The notes under the pieces are model-generated. The model was not told where the DNA came from, made no database searches, and was given only the letters and a program-made list of their open reading frames with translations. Source: Psychromonas sp. CD1 (GTDB taxonomy: Bacteria; Pseudomonadota; Gammaproteobacteria; Enterobacterales; Psychromonadaceae). From it: a stretch of 64,000 bases of DNA. The position numbers and the translations under genes were made by a program. Shown piece after piece: positions 57,059-64,000 of this stretch (within the stretch, counting starts at the first letter, position 1; the number at the start of each line of letters is the position of its first letter). The stretch is taken from positions 248,001 through 312,000 of the forward strand of contig NZ_NDFH01000003.1 of NCBI RefSeq assembly GCF_002239585.1, read 5' to 3'.

Positions 57059-57847
57059 TTAAATATGATGTTTACGAATAACGTTTAACATTTCTCTTAG
57101 TAGTTTAGGATTTGCAGCGACAACATTACCGGATTTCATGTGATCATTGCCACCGTTAAAGTCAGTCATCATAGCGCCTGATTCTTTTAGCAATAATTCT
57201 CCAGCAGCTATATCCCAAGGTTTCAAACCAAATTCCCAGAAGCCGTCCATGCGACCGGCCGCGACATAAGCAAGATCAAGAGCAGGGCTACCACTACGAC
57301 GCATATCTGAAGCAATCATGAAGAAATCTTTAAAAATGTTAAGATATGTTTCAGTATGATGTTTTTGTTTAAAGGGAAAACCGGTTGCAAGAAGTGTACC
57401 CGTGAGGTTTTTTACGAGGCTGGTACGTGTGCGGTAGCCATTAATTTGTGAGCTTTGACCTTTTACAGCAGAAAACAATTCGTTACGAATTGGATCAAAG
57501 ACAACAGCAACTTCAGTGCGCCCTTTTACTTTTAAAGCGATGGATACACAAAAATGAGGAATACTATGAATAAAGTTTGTTGTGCCATCTAATGGATCAA
57601 TAATCCATTGGTGATCTTTATCTTTTCCGACAATAATACCCGACTCTTCACAAAGGAAGCTATGATCGGGATAAGATTTTTGTAGGGTTCCAATAATTGC
57701 AACTTCTGCTTCTTTATCAACGCTACTTACGTAGTCATATAACGATTTTTCTTCAACTTCAACAGACTCTAGATTTTCGTAGCCTTTTACAATTACTTTA
57801 CCTGCATTACGGGCAGCACGGATCGCAATATTTAACATTGGATGCAT
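57059..57847 (-). CDS. suhB: Inositol-1-monophosphatase / rRNA transcription factor SuhB
   Basis: This 262-residue Mg-dependent phosphatase carries the family motifs: EESGII near 68 (metal Glu), WIIDPLDGTTNFIHSIPHF near 82, and WDIAAGELLLKESG near 217. In E. coli SuhB also acts in rRNA antitermination. A strong promoter precedes it on the minus strand. It is divergent from trmJ, as in E. coli. Confidence 0.97.
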   Translation of the reverse strand: MHPMLNIAIRAARNAGKVIVKGYENLESVEVEEKSLYDYVSSVDKEAEVAIIGTLQKSYPDHSFLCEESGIIVGKDKDHQWIIDPLDGTTNFIHSIPHFCVSIALKVKGRTEVAVVFDPIRNELFSAVKGQSSQINGYRTRTSLVKNLTGTLLATGFPFKQKHHTETYLNIFKDFFMIASDMRRSGSPALDLAYVAAGRMDGFWEFGLKPWDIAAGELLLKESGAMMTDFNGGNDHMKSGNVVAANPKLLREMLNVIRKHHI

Positions 57848-57907
57848 TGGGGATCACCATTAGATTAGATTTTAAAAGAACGTGAAGGATAAAACCTTCG
57901 GCGCAAA

Positions 57908-57935
57908 ATTATACACAGTTCATATAATTGTGCAA
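57908..57935 (-). promoter_or_regulatory. suhB promoter
   Basis: On the minus strand TTGCAC (57930-57935) is followed after 16 bases by TATAAT (57908-57913), preceded by TGTG, about 60 bp before the suhB start. Confidence 0.65.
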
Positions 57936-57969
57936 ATTTATCTTGTACAAGATCTGTTTTTTTTGTGTG

Positions 57970-57997
57970 TTGAACTCTGTTAAACTACTGTTATTAA
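57970..57997 (+). promoter_or_regulatory. Candidate trmJ promoter
   Basis: TTGAAC (57970-57975), 16 bases, TATTAA (57992-57997), about 28 bp before the trmJ ATG. Moderate match. Confidence 0.4.
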
Positions 57998-58024
57998 TTT
58001 AATTCAATATAGCAAGGAATATTC

Positions 58025-58771
58025 ATGTTAGATAATGTTCGCATCATCCTTATTGGTACCTCTCATCCTGGTAATATAGGGAGTGTTGCTCGCGCCATGA
58101 AAACAATGGGTTTATCTAATTTAGTACTGGTTTCACCTGAATGTGAGGTGGATGGAAAGTCAATTGCACTGTCTGCAGGTGCAAGTGATGTATTAAAAAA
58201 TCATCAACGTTTTGCGACTTTAGATGAAGCGATTGCCGATTGTGGTTTAGTGATTGGTGCGAGTGCTCGTCCTCGTACTTTAGACTGGCCGATGTTAGAT
58301 CCTCGTGAAATGGGTAAAAAAGTAGTGATTGAGGGTGCTAAATATCCCGTTGCATTAGTGTTTGGTCGTGAAAATAGTGGTTTAACGAATGATGAATTAT
58401 ATAAATGCCATTTTCATGTTTTTATACCTGCGAACCCTGCATATAGTTCACTAAATCTTGCTATGGCGGTGCAAACACTCTGTTATGAGGTCCGTATGTC
58501 ATTTTTGGACAGTAACTCTGACGTTGAGTTACAAGAAGAGTATCCTTTAGCGCATGAATTAGAAGGGATGTTTAAGCATTTAGAAGAAACATTAGTTGAT
58601 ACGCGTTTTATTGTACCAGCTCATCCTGGATTAGTGATGACAAAATTACGTCGTTTCTTTAATCGAGCTCGCCCTGAAGAAGCTGAGTTACGCATGTGGC
58701 GCGGTGTTTTTAGTAGTATTCAAAAATCATTAATTAGTGCAAAAGCGACAAGTACGAAGGATAAAAAATAA
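58025..58771 (+). CDS. trmJ: tRNA (cytidine/uridine(32)-2'-O)-methyltransferase
   Basis: This 248-residue SPOUT methyltransferase shows [23 protein letters not shown] at the start (quoted in part: [15 protein letters not shown]), [14 protein letters not shown] near 115, and [20 protein letters not shown] near 138, the AdoMet-binding trefoil knot. It methylates position 32 of several tRNAs. AAGGAAT precedes the ATG. It stands upstream of iscR, the common context in gammaproteobacteria. Confidence 0.96.
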   Translation: MLDNVRIILIGTSHPGNIGSVARAMKTMGLSNLVLVSPECEVDGKSIALSAGASDVLKNHQRFATLDEAIADCGLVIGASARPRTLDWPMLDPREMGKKVVIEGAKYPVALVFGRENSGLTNDELYKCHFHVFIPANPAYSSLNLAMAVQTLCYEVRMSFLDSNSDVELQEEYPLAHELEGMFKHLEETLVDTRFIVPAHPGLVMTKLRRFFNRARPEEAELRMWRGVFSSIQKSLISAKATSTKDKK

Positions 58772-58792
58772 AACTCATGGTTACGGTGGGTT

Positions 58793-58824
58793 TTAGTTGA
58801 CTAATTTAGTAGGGTATTTATACT
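58793..58824 (+). promoter_or_regulatory. isc operon promoter with IscR type 1 site
   Basis: TAGTTGACTAATTTAGTAGG (58794-58813, with TATT following) closely follows the known type 1 IscR motif (ATAGTTGACTAATTTAGTCGGGTAT in E. coli style). TTGACT (58797-58802), a 16-bp spacer and TATACT (58819-58824) form the promoter it overlaps, so holo-IscR should repress. A weak hairpin of the trmJ terminator (58770-58794) adjoins. Confidence 0.8.
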
Positions 58825-58890
58825 TAATAATATAAAATCAGCTAAATGAAGGTAATAAAGTTACTTTTTTAACTTACATAAGTGAAGTCT

Positions 58891-59367
58891 ATGAAATTAA
58901 CCTCAAAAGGCCGTTATGCGGTAACGGCAATGTTAGATGTTGCATTGAAAGAGCATAATGGACCCGTACCGCTTGCGGATATCTCGATGCGTCAAGGAAT
59001 ATCCCTTTCTTATTTAGAGCAATTGTTTTCTAAGCTACGAAAAAACGAACTAGTATGTAGTGTGCGAGGGCCTGGCGGTGGATATAAACTGGGTAAATCA
59101 CGATCTGAAATATCAGTGGGTATGATTATCGCAGCGGTTAATGAATCGGTAGATGTCCGTAAATGTAGCGGTAAAGAAAGTTGCCAAGAGCATGGTGTTA
59201 AATGCTTAACACATTCACTTTGGGAACAGTTGAGTTTACGTATTAGTACTTTTTTAGACGGTATTACATTAGAAGAATTAATGAGTTCAGAGCATGTGAA
59301 ACTCGTTTCTGATATTCAAAATGATAAATTTAAACATACTGCAAAGTTACAAATGAAAAATTATTGA
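58891..59367 (+). CDS. iscR: Fe-S cluster assembly transcription factor IscR
   Basis: The ATG at 58891 gives 158 residues beginning [19 protein letters not shown]; an in-frame GTG at 58882 is rejected. The winged helix lies at residues 1-70 with [18 protein letters not shown]. The cluster ligands are Cys92, Cys98, Cys105 and His108 (C92, C98, C104, H107 in E. coli; one extra residue before the last Cys). It represses its own operon when loaded with a [2Fe-2S] cluster. Confidence 0.97.
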   Translation: MKLTSKGRYAVTAMLDVALKEHNGPVPLADISMRQGISLSYLEQLFSKLRKNELVCSVRGPGGGYKLGKSRSEISVGMIIAAVNESVDVRKCSGKESCQEHGVKCLTHSLWEQLSLRISTFLDGITLEELMSSEHVKLVSDIQNDKFKHTAKLQMKNY

Positions 59368-59394
59368 TTTGTATTTTTCGCAGTGGAGAAAAAA

Positions 59395-60609
59395 ATGAAA
59401 TTACCTATTTATTTGGATTATGCTGCTACAACTCCTGTAGATCCTCGTGTTGCAAAAGTTATGATGAAATATCTAACAATGGATGGCGATTTTGGCAATC
59501 CTGCTTCTCGGTCGCATCGATTTGGTTGGCAAGCAGAAGAAGCAATTGATATTGCAAGAGGGCAAGTTGCGGATTTAATCAATGCAGACCCGCGTGAAAT
59601 TGTATTTACGTCAGGAGCCACAGAGTCTGACAATCTTGCGATAAAAGGCGCTGCTCATTTTTATGTAAAAAAAGGTAAGCATATAATTACCTCAAAAACA
59701 GAGCATAAAGCGGTACTTGATCCTTGTCGTCAACTCGAACGTGAAGGTTATGAAGTCACATATTTAGAGCCGGGTAGTGATGGAATTATTACTCCTGAAC
59801 AATTACAAAATGCGCTTCGTGAAGATACGGTTTTGGTGAGTTTAATGCATGTTAATAATGAAATTGGCGTGATTCAAGATATTGCTGCATTTGGTGAGCT
59901 CTGTCGGGCGAATAAAACGATTTTACATGTCGATGCGGCGCAAAGTGCGGGTAAAATTAATATCGATGTCGTTGCAATGAAAATTGATCTTATTTCTTTT
60001 TCGGCGCATAAAGTGTATGGCCCAAAAGGCATTGGCGCTCTTTACGTATCACGTAAACCACGTGTTCGTATAGAGGCACAAATGCATGGTGGTGGACATG
60101 AGCGTGGTATGCGCAGTGGCACACTGGCAACACATCAAATTGCGGCGATGGGTGAAGCTTTCCGTATTGCAAAAGAAGAAATGATTGAAGAAAGTAAACG
60201 TTTATTAGCATTACGTACGCAGTTATTAGATGGTGTTAAAGATCTTGAAGAAGTGTATATCAATGGATCAATGACACATCGTGTCGCCGGTAATATCAAT
60301 ATTAGTTTTAATTATGTAGAAGGTGAGTCATTGATAATGGCTTTAAAAGATTTAGCGGTATCATCGGGCAGTGCGTGTACCTCCGCGAGCCTCGAACCTT
60401 CTTATGTCTTGCGTGCTATTGGTCGCGATGATGAACTTGCACATAGCTCTATTCGGTTTAGTATGGGTCGTTTTACGACCACAGAAGACATTGATTATGC
60501 TATAAGAATAATTCGTGAAAATATTGGTAAACTTCGCGAAATGTCTCCGTTGTGGGATATGTACAAAGAAGGTATCGACATTAAAAGCATTGAGTGGTCT
60601 CACCACTAA
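59395..60609 (+). CDS. iscS: Cysteine desulfurase IscS
   Basis: The ATG at 59395 (GTGGAG upstream) gives 404 residues, exactly the E. coli length, beginning [19 protein letters not shown]. The PLP lysine is in [12 protein letters not shown] near 206 and the persulfide Cys is in [21 protein letters not shown] near 328 (cited in part: [14 protein letters not shown]). It supplies sulfur to IscU and to tRNA thiolation. It follows iscR by 27 bp. Confidence 0.98.
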   Translation: MKLPIYLDYAATTPVDPRVAKVMMKYLTMDGDFGNPASRSHRFGWQAEEAIDIARGQVADLINADPREIVFTSGATESDNLAIKGAAHFYVKKGKHIITSKTEHKAVLDPCRQLEREGYEVTYLEPGSDGIITPEQLQNALREDTVLVSLMHVNNEIGVIQDIAAFGELCRANKTILHVDAAQSAGKINIDVVAMKIDLISFSAHKVYGPKGIGALYVSRKPRVRIEAQMHGGGHERGMRSGTLATHQIAAMGEAFRIAKEEMIEESKRLLALRTQLLDGVKDLEEVYINGSMTHRVAGNINISFNYVEGESLIMALKDLAVSSGSACTSASLEPSYVLRAIGRDDELAHSSIRFSMGRFTTTEDIDYAIRIIRENIGKLREMSPLWDMYKEGIDIKSIEWSHH

Positions 60610-60715
60610 CGTATTATCTTAATCGTCAATGTATTTGAGAAGATTAGATACATAAGAGGGTTATGGAAATGCAAGAAAGAGAAAAGCGTAAAAATAAATA
60701 GAGAAGGAGAATATC

Positions 60716-61099
60716 ATGGCTTATAGCGAAAAAGTAATAGATCATTATGAAAACCCACGTAATGTTGGTTCTTTTGATAAGGACGATAAAAGTATCGCTA
60801 CGGGAATGGTAGGCGCCCCCGCGTGTGGCGATGTGATGAAATTACAGCTTAAAATTAATAAAGATGGTGTTATAGAAGATGCCAAATTTAAAACTTATGG
60901 CTGTGGTAGTGCAATCGCATCGAGTTCATTAGTGACGGAATGGGTGAAAGGAAAAACAATAGAAGAAGCGGCTCGTATTACTAATACAGAAATCACAGCT
61001 GAGTTAGCCTTGCCACCGGTAAAAATACATTGTTCAATACTTGCAGAAGATGCAATTAAAGCTGCGATTGCTGATTATAAAAGCAAAAATAATACATAA
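60716..61099 (+). CDS. iscU: Fe-S cluster scaffold IscU
   Basis: This 127-residue scaffold has its three cluster cysteines at 37 ([12 protein letters not shown]), 63 ([11 protein letters not shown]) and 106 ([12 protein letters not shown]); the LPPVK motif at 99-103 is the HscA binding site. AGAAGGAG precedes the ATG. A 106-bp gap from iscS contains a 12-codon frame but no other feature. Confidence 0.99.
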   Translation: MAYSEKVIDHYENPRNVGSFDKDDKSIATGMVGAPACGDVMKLQLKINKDGVIEDAKFKTYGCGSAIASSSLVTEWVKGKTIEEAARITNTEITAELALPPVKIHCSILAEDAIKAAIADYKSKNNT

Positions 61100-61122
61100 G
61101 AGCATTTAGTAAGGAGTTTATT

Positions 61123-61446
61123 TTGGCGATTACAATAACTGAGCCGGCCGCCCAACATGTTGCCAATTTTTTAGCTAATCGAGGTAAGGGAATTGGCTTA
61201 CGTTTAGGAGTCAAAACATCTGGTTGCTCGGGTATGGCTTATGTTCTCGAGTTTGTTGATATACTTAATGATGATGATGAAGTTTTTGTGGATAAGGGTA
61301 TTTCAATTATTGTTGATAAAAAAAGTCTCGTCTACTTAAATGGTACAGAGCTTGATTTTGTAAAAAATGGGTTGAATGAAGGTTTTGAATTTCATAATCC
61401 CAATACCAATGCAGAATGTGGTTGTGGCGAAAGTTTTAGCGTTTAA
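61123..61446 (+). CDS. iscA: A-type Fe-S carrier IscA
   Basis: The start is TTG at 61123 with AAGGAG 9 bp upstream, giving 107 residues starting [13 protein letters not shown]. The three conserved Cys are 35 (TSGCSGMAY), 99 and 101 (AECGCGESF). It receives clusters or iron from the scaffold and passes them to apoproteins. A terminator hairpin follows before hscB. Confidence 0.97.
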   Translation: MAITITEPAAQHVANFLANRGKGIGLRLGVKTSGCSGMAYVLEFVDILNDDDEVFVDKGISIIVDKKSLVYLNGTELDFVKNGLNEGFEFHNPNTNAECGCGESFSV

Positions 61447-61462
61447 AACGTGATAAACCGAT

Positions 61463-61493
61463 AAGAAGCATGTATGTAATGCTTCTTTTTTTT
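61463..61493 (+). terminator. Intra-operon terminator between iscA and hscB
   Basis: AAGAAGCAT (61463-61471) and ATGCTTCTT (61479-61487) form a 9-bp stem with a 7-nt loop followed by six T. It should lower expression of hscB-hscA-fdx relative to iscRSUA. Confidence 0.85.
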
Positions 61494-61516
61494 GTTTTAT
61501 TTTATAGGAATCAACT

Positions 61517-62026
61517 TTGAATTACTTCGAAATTTTTTCATTAGTACCTAGCTTCTCAATTGATCTCGTATTACTCGGCAATACCTATCGAAATTTACAA
61601 AAACAGTATCATCCTGATAAATATGTAATGTCTTGTGCTTCGAAGCGATTAGTTGCGATGCAAAAAAGCACGGAAATAAATGACGCTTATCAAACTTTGA
61701 AAAATAATTGTTTACGTGCACAATATTTATTACTTTTATCTGGTATGGATATTGAATTAGAGCAACGTACATTACAAGATACTGATTTTTTAATACAACA
61801 AATGCTTTGGCGTGAAAAAGTTGAACAATTTCGTGTGGAAGATGAAGATGAGATCACTGATTTTTCGACAATGATAGTGCAACAAATCGCTAATTTAGAA
61901 AATGAATTTGAGATGAAACGTCAACAAAATGCATTAGAAGAAAGTGCTGAGTGCGTTCGAAAATTAAAATTTATGCTTAAATTACAAATTGAATTAGACC
62001 AATTAGAAGAAAAACTCTTCGATTGA
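61517..62026 (+). CDS. hscB: Co-chaperone HscB
   Basis: The start is TTG at 61517 with TAGGAAT upstream, giving 169 residues, M-NYFEIFSLVPSF. The J domain (residues 1-75) carries the HPD motif in QYHPDKY near residue 35, and the C-terminal half (about 85-169) is a charged three-helix bundle that binds IscU. HscB is a J protein dedicated to HscA. It is 28 bp before the hscA start. Confidence 0.94.
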   Translation: MNYFEIFSLVPSFSIDLVLLGNTYRNLQKQYHPDKYVMSCASKRLVAMQKSTEINDAYQTLKNNCLRAQYLLLLSGMDIELEQRTLQDTDFLIQQMLWREKVEQFRVEDEDEITDFSTMIVQQIANLENEFEMKRQQNALEESAECVRKLKFMLKLQIELDQLEEKLFD

Positions 62027-62053
62027 CTGACAGAAATAAAGGTAAGATTGCTT

Positions 62054-63910
62054 ATGGCATTACTTCACATTGCAGAGCCAGATAAATCTGTGGCTCCTCA
62101 CCAACATAAACGTGCTGCTGGCATTGACTTAGGTACAACAAATTCGTTAGTTGCGAGTGTGCGCAGCGGTTCAGCGGGAATATTACTCGATCAAAACGGG
62201 CAAGATATGCTGCCTTCCATTGTTCATTATGCAGAGCATGGACAAGTGCTTGTGGGGCGAGATGCTCAACCCTTCCTTGATACTGATCCTTTAAATACTT
62301 TAGTCTCCGTTAAGAGATTAATGGGTAAAGCATTCGATGATTTAAAGAACGCTTCTCTTCCTTATGAATTAAGTGCACATGAAAGTGGTCTCGTTCAAAT
62401 TAAAACACGCATTGGTTCCGTGAATGCGGTACAAGCTTCAAGTGAAATTTTAAAAAAATTGAAAGCTCGGGCGTTTGACTCTTTAGGAGGTGAATTATCA
62501 GGTGTTGTTATCACTGTACCTGCGTATTTTGATGATGCGCAACGGCAAGGAACTAAAGATGCGGCTCGTATAGCGGGATTACATGTTTTGCGTTTACTTA
62601 ATGAACCGACAGCCGCTGCAATTGCATATGGGTTAGATTCAGGAAAAAAAGGACTAATAGCGGTTTACGATTTAGGTGGTGGTACCTTTGATATATCTAT
62701 ATTGCGTTTGCAAAAAGGTGTTTTTGAGGTGTTAGCAACCGGAGGGAATGCTGCGCTTGGAGGGGATGATTTTGATGCTGTCATTGTGCAATGGATAATA
62801 GAGCAGAGCGGAATAACACATACTTTAAGTTTTGTTGAGCAGCAACAATTACGCCAAATTGCATGTTTAGCAAAACAAAAATTGAGTGGACAGAAAACGG
62901 CTAACATTGTGCATCAAGGTTTGAAAATCACTTTAAATTTAAGCCGTGAAATTTTGAATGAGTTGATTTCAGTATTAATTGGAAAAACGCTTCGGGCTTG
63001 TAAACGAGCGGTTAAAGATGCTCAGATTAATCTTCTTGATATTGTGGAAGTGGTTATGGTAGGTGGCTCAACTCGTATTCCTTTAGTGCGTGATAAAGTC
63101 AGTGCTTATTTCCAACAAGAAGTATTAACATCTATTGATCCTGATAAAGTGGTGGCTATTGGTGCTGCAATTCAAGCCGATATTTTAGTGGGTAATAAGC
63201 CCGATTCTGAAATGTTATTACTCGATGTTTTACCGTTATCTTTAGGGCTAGAGACGATGGGGGGATTAGTTGAAAAAGTGATACCTCGGAATTCAACGAT
63301 TCCAGTTGCTCGAGCTCAAGAATTTACAACGTTTAAAGATGGTCAAACGGCTATGCTTATTCATGTATTACAAGGTGAGCGAGAACAGGTCAAGGACTGT
63401 CGTTCTTTAGCGCGTTTTGAACTTACTAATATCCCTCCTATGGCTGCGGGTGCCGCTCATATTCGTGTAACATTTCAAGTCGATGCAGATGGATTATTAA
63501 GTGTGACCGCAATGGAGAAGTCTTCTTCTGTACAAGCTAAAATAGAAGTTAAGCCTTCTTATGGTTTAAGTGATAATGAAGTGATGCAAATGCTGCAAGC
63601 TTCACAAACCTTTGCAGAGCAAGATATGGCGACGCGTATGTTGGTTGAACAACAGGTTGAAGTGCGCCGTGTCCTTGAAAATTTAAATGCGGCATTACAA
63701 AAAGATGGTGTGAAATTATTAAGTGAGAAGGCATATGATGCGATTAAGATTAGCATGAAAAACCTCTCGAATATTGCATTAAAGAATGATGTTAAGGCCA
63801 TTAAAAATGCATTAAAAAGCATTGATAAGTTAACTGAACATTACGCATCATTACGTATGGACGCATCAATAAAACAAGCTTTAACAGGGAAATCTGTTGA
63901 TGAAATATAG
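62054..63910 (+). CDS. hscA: Fe-S assembly chaperone HscA
   Basis: The ATG at 62054 gives 618 residues (616 in E. coli); the TTG two codons upstream is a less likely start. This Hsp70 homologue has [16 protein letters not shown] at residues 24-38, [20 protein letters not shown] near 145 (cited in part: [15 protein letters not shown]), [14 protein letters not shown] near 176, [13 protein letters not shown], and [12 protein letters not shown] near 335. The substrate domain binds the LPPVK loop of IscU. It transfers nascent clusters with HscB. Confidence 0.97.
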   Translation: MALLHIAEPDKSVAPHQHKRAAGIDLGTTNSLVASVRSGSAGILLDQNGQDMLPSIVHYAEHGQVLVGRDAQPFLDTDPLNTLVSVKRLMGKAFDDLKNASLPYELSAHESGLVQIKTRIGSVNAVQASSEILKKLKARAFDSLGGELSGVVITVPAYFDDAQRQGTKDAARIAGLHVLRLLNEPTAAAIAYGLDSGKKGLIAVYDLGGGTFDISILRLQKGVFEVLATGGNAALGGDDFDAVIVQWIIEQSGITHTLSFVEQQQLRQIACLAKQKLSGQKTANIVHQGLKITLNLSREILNELISVLIGKTLRACKRAVKDAQINLLDIVEVVMVGGSTRIPLVRDKVSAYFQQEVLTSIDPDKVVAIGAAIQADILVGNKPDSEMLLLDVLPLSLGLETMGGLVEKVIPRNSTIPVARAQEFTTFKDGQTAMLIHVLQGEREQVKDCRSLARFELTNIPPMAAGAAHIRVTFQVDADGLLSVTAMEKSSSVQAKIEVKPSYGLSDNEVMQMLQASQTFAEQDMATRMLVEQQVEVRRVLENLNAALQKDGVKLLSEKAYDAIKISMKNLSNIALKNDVKAIKNALKSIDKLTEHYASLRMDASIKQALTGKSVDEI

Positions 63911-63924
63911 GAAAAGGGGCAATT

Positions 63925-64000
63925 ATGCCAAAAGTTATTTTTTTACCTCATGAAGAGTTATGCCCAGATGGGTTAGTGATAGATGCGCAACCCGGTGAGA
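63925..64000 (+). CDS. fdx: [2Fe-2S] ferredoxin, N-terminal part (cut by the window edge)
   Basis: ATG at 63925, with AAAAGGGG upstream, starts a frame that reads on to the window edge: MPKVIFLPHEELCPDGLVI, then DAQPGE. This is the start of the Isc-type ferredoxin, and the position 14 bp after hscA is the usual one. The cluster-binding Cys lie outside the window, so the gene can only be confirmed from its start. Confidence 0.93.
   Translation, partial: MPKVIFLPHEELCPDGLVIDAQPGE

Overview
The window is chromosomal DNA from an AT-rich marine-type gammaproteobacterium. Gene order and protein flavour fit the Psychromonas / Shewanella / Vibrio side of the class: fused trpCF, the trp cluster next to yciI, yciB, rnm, yciO and rluB, hda beside arsC/yfgD, min next to ycgL/ycgN, a complete fab cluster, msbA-lpxK-ycaR-kdsB, and trmJ-iscRSUA-hscBA-fdx. 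Psychromonas is my best guess, but this is an inference from memory of synteny. No rRNA, tRNA, CRISPR array, intact insertion sequence or prophage was seen. Almost everything is housekeeping DNA.

Layout: 1-218 tail of dapD; 291-8320 (minus) yciI, yciB and the trp operon, with a previously uncalled trp leader peptide and attenuator at 8192-8320; 8400-12025 (plus) rnm, yciO, rluB, galU, then an lrgB remnant; 12610-14307 (minus) purMN; 14407-16196 (plus) a DUF2066 protein and hda; 16407-18514 (minus) arsC-like, ycgN, mltB-like, ycgL; 18640-20455 (plus) minCDE; a 741-bp gap with a decayed mobile-element-like stretch and a long palindrome; uvrB; yceF (minus); 23957-34695 (plus) yceD-rpmF-plsX-fabHDG-acpP-fabF-pabC-mltG-tmk-holB-tatD; two tandem pepD paralogues (minus); carAB preceded by a 270-bp tandem duplication carrying a broken extra 5' end of carA; a 5'-truncated comEC, then msbA-lpxK-ycaR-kdsB; a lipoprotein / double-DUF350 / membrane SpeE-like trio (47987-51600); sulP, pfkA, a UPF0149-like gene and an Rlu-type pseudouridine synthase; xthA, a TIGR02647 gene and suhB (minus); trmJ and the isc operon, cut by the window edge in fdx.

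How the genes work together: the trp block makes tryptophan from chorismate under apparent attenuation control. The yceD-to-tatD block couples ribosomal protein L32, phospholipid and fatty-acid initiation and elongation, folate precursor synthesis, cell-wall strand termination and DNA replication. msbA-lpxK-kdsB build and flip lipid A and supply Kdo. iscRSUA-hscBA-fdx assemble Fe-S clusters under a visible IscR-type promoter site.

The most interesting items are the carA 5' duplication, the lipoprotein-DUF350-SpeE-like trio (related to the polyamine/phage-shock neighbourhood of E. coli yjf genes), two tandem 57-bp hairpin repeats between tatD and pepD, the trp leader, a near-consensus promoter abutting the yceD start codon (possible leaderless mRNA), and the decayed lrgB and comEC genes. 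I found no clear-cut new defence or mobile system.
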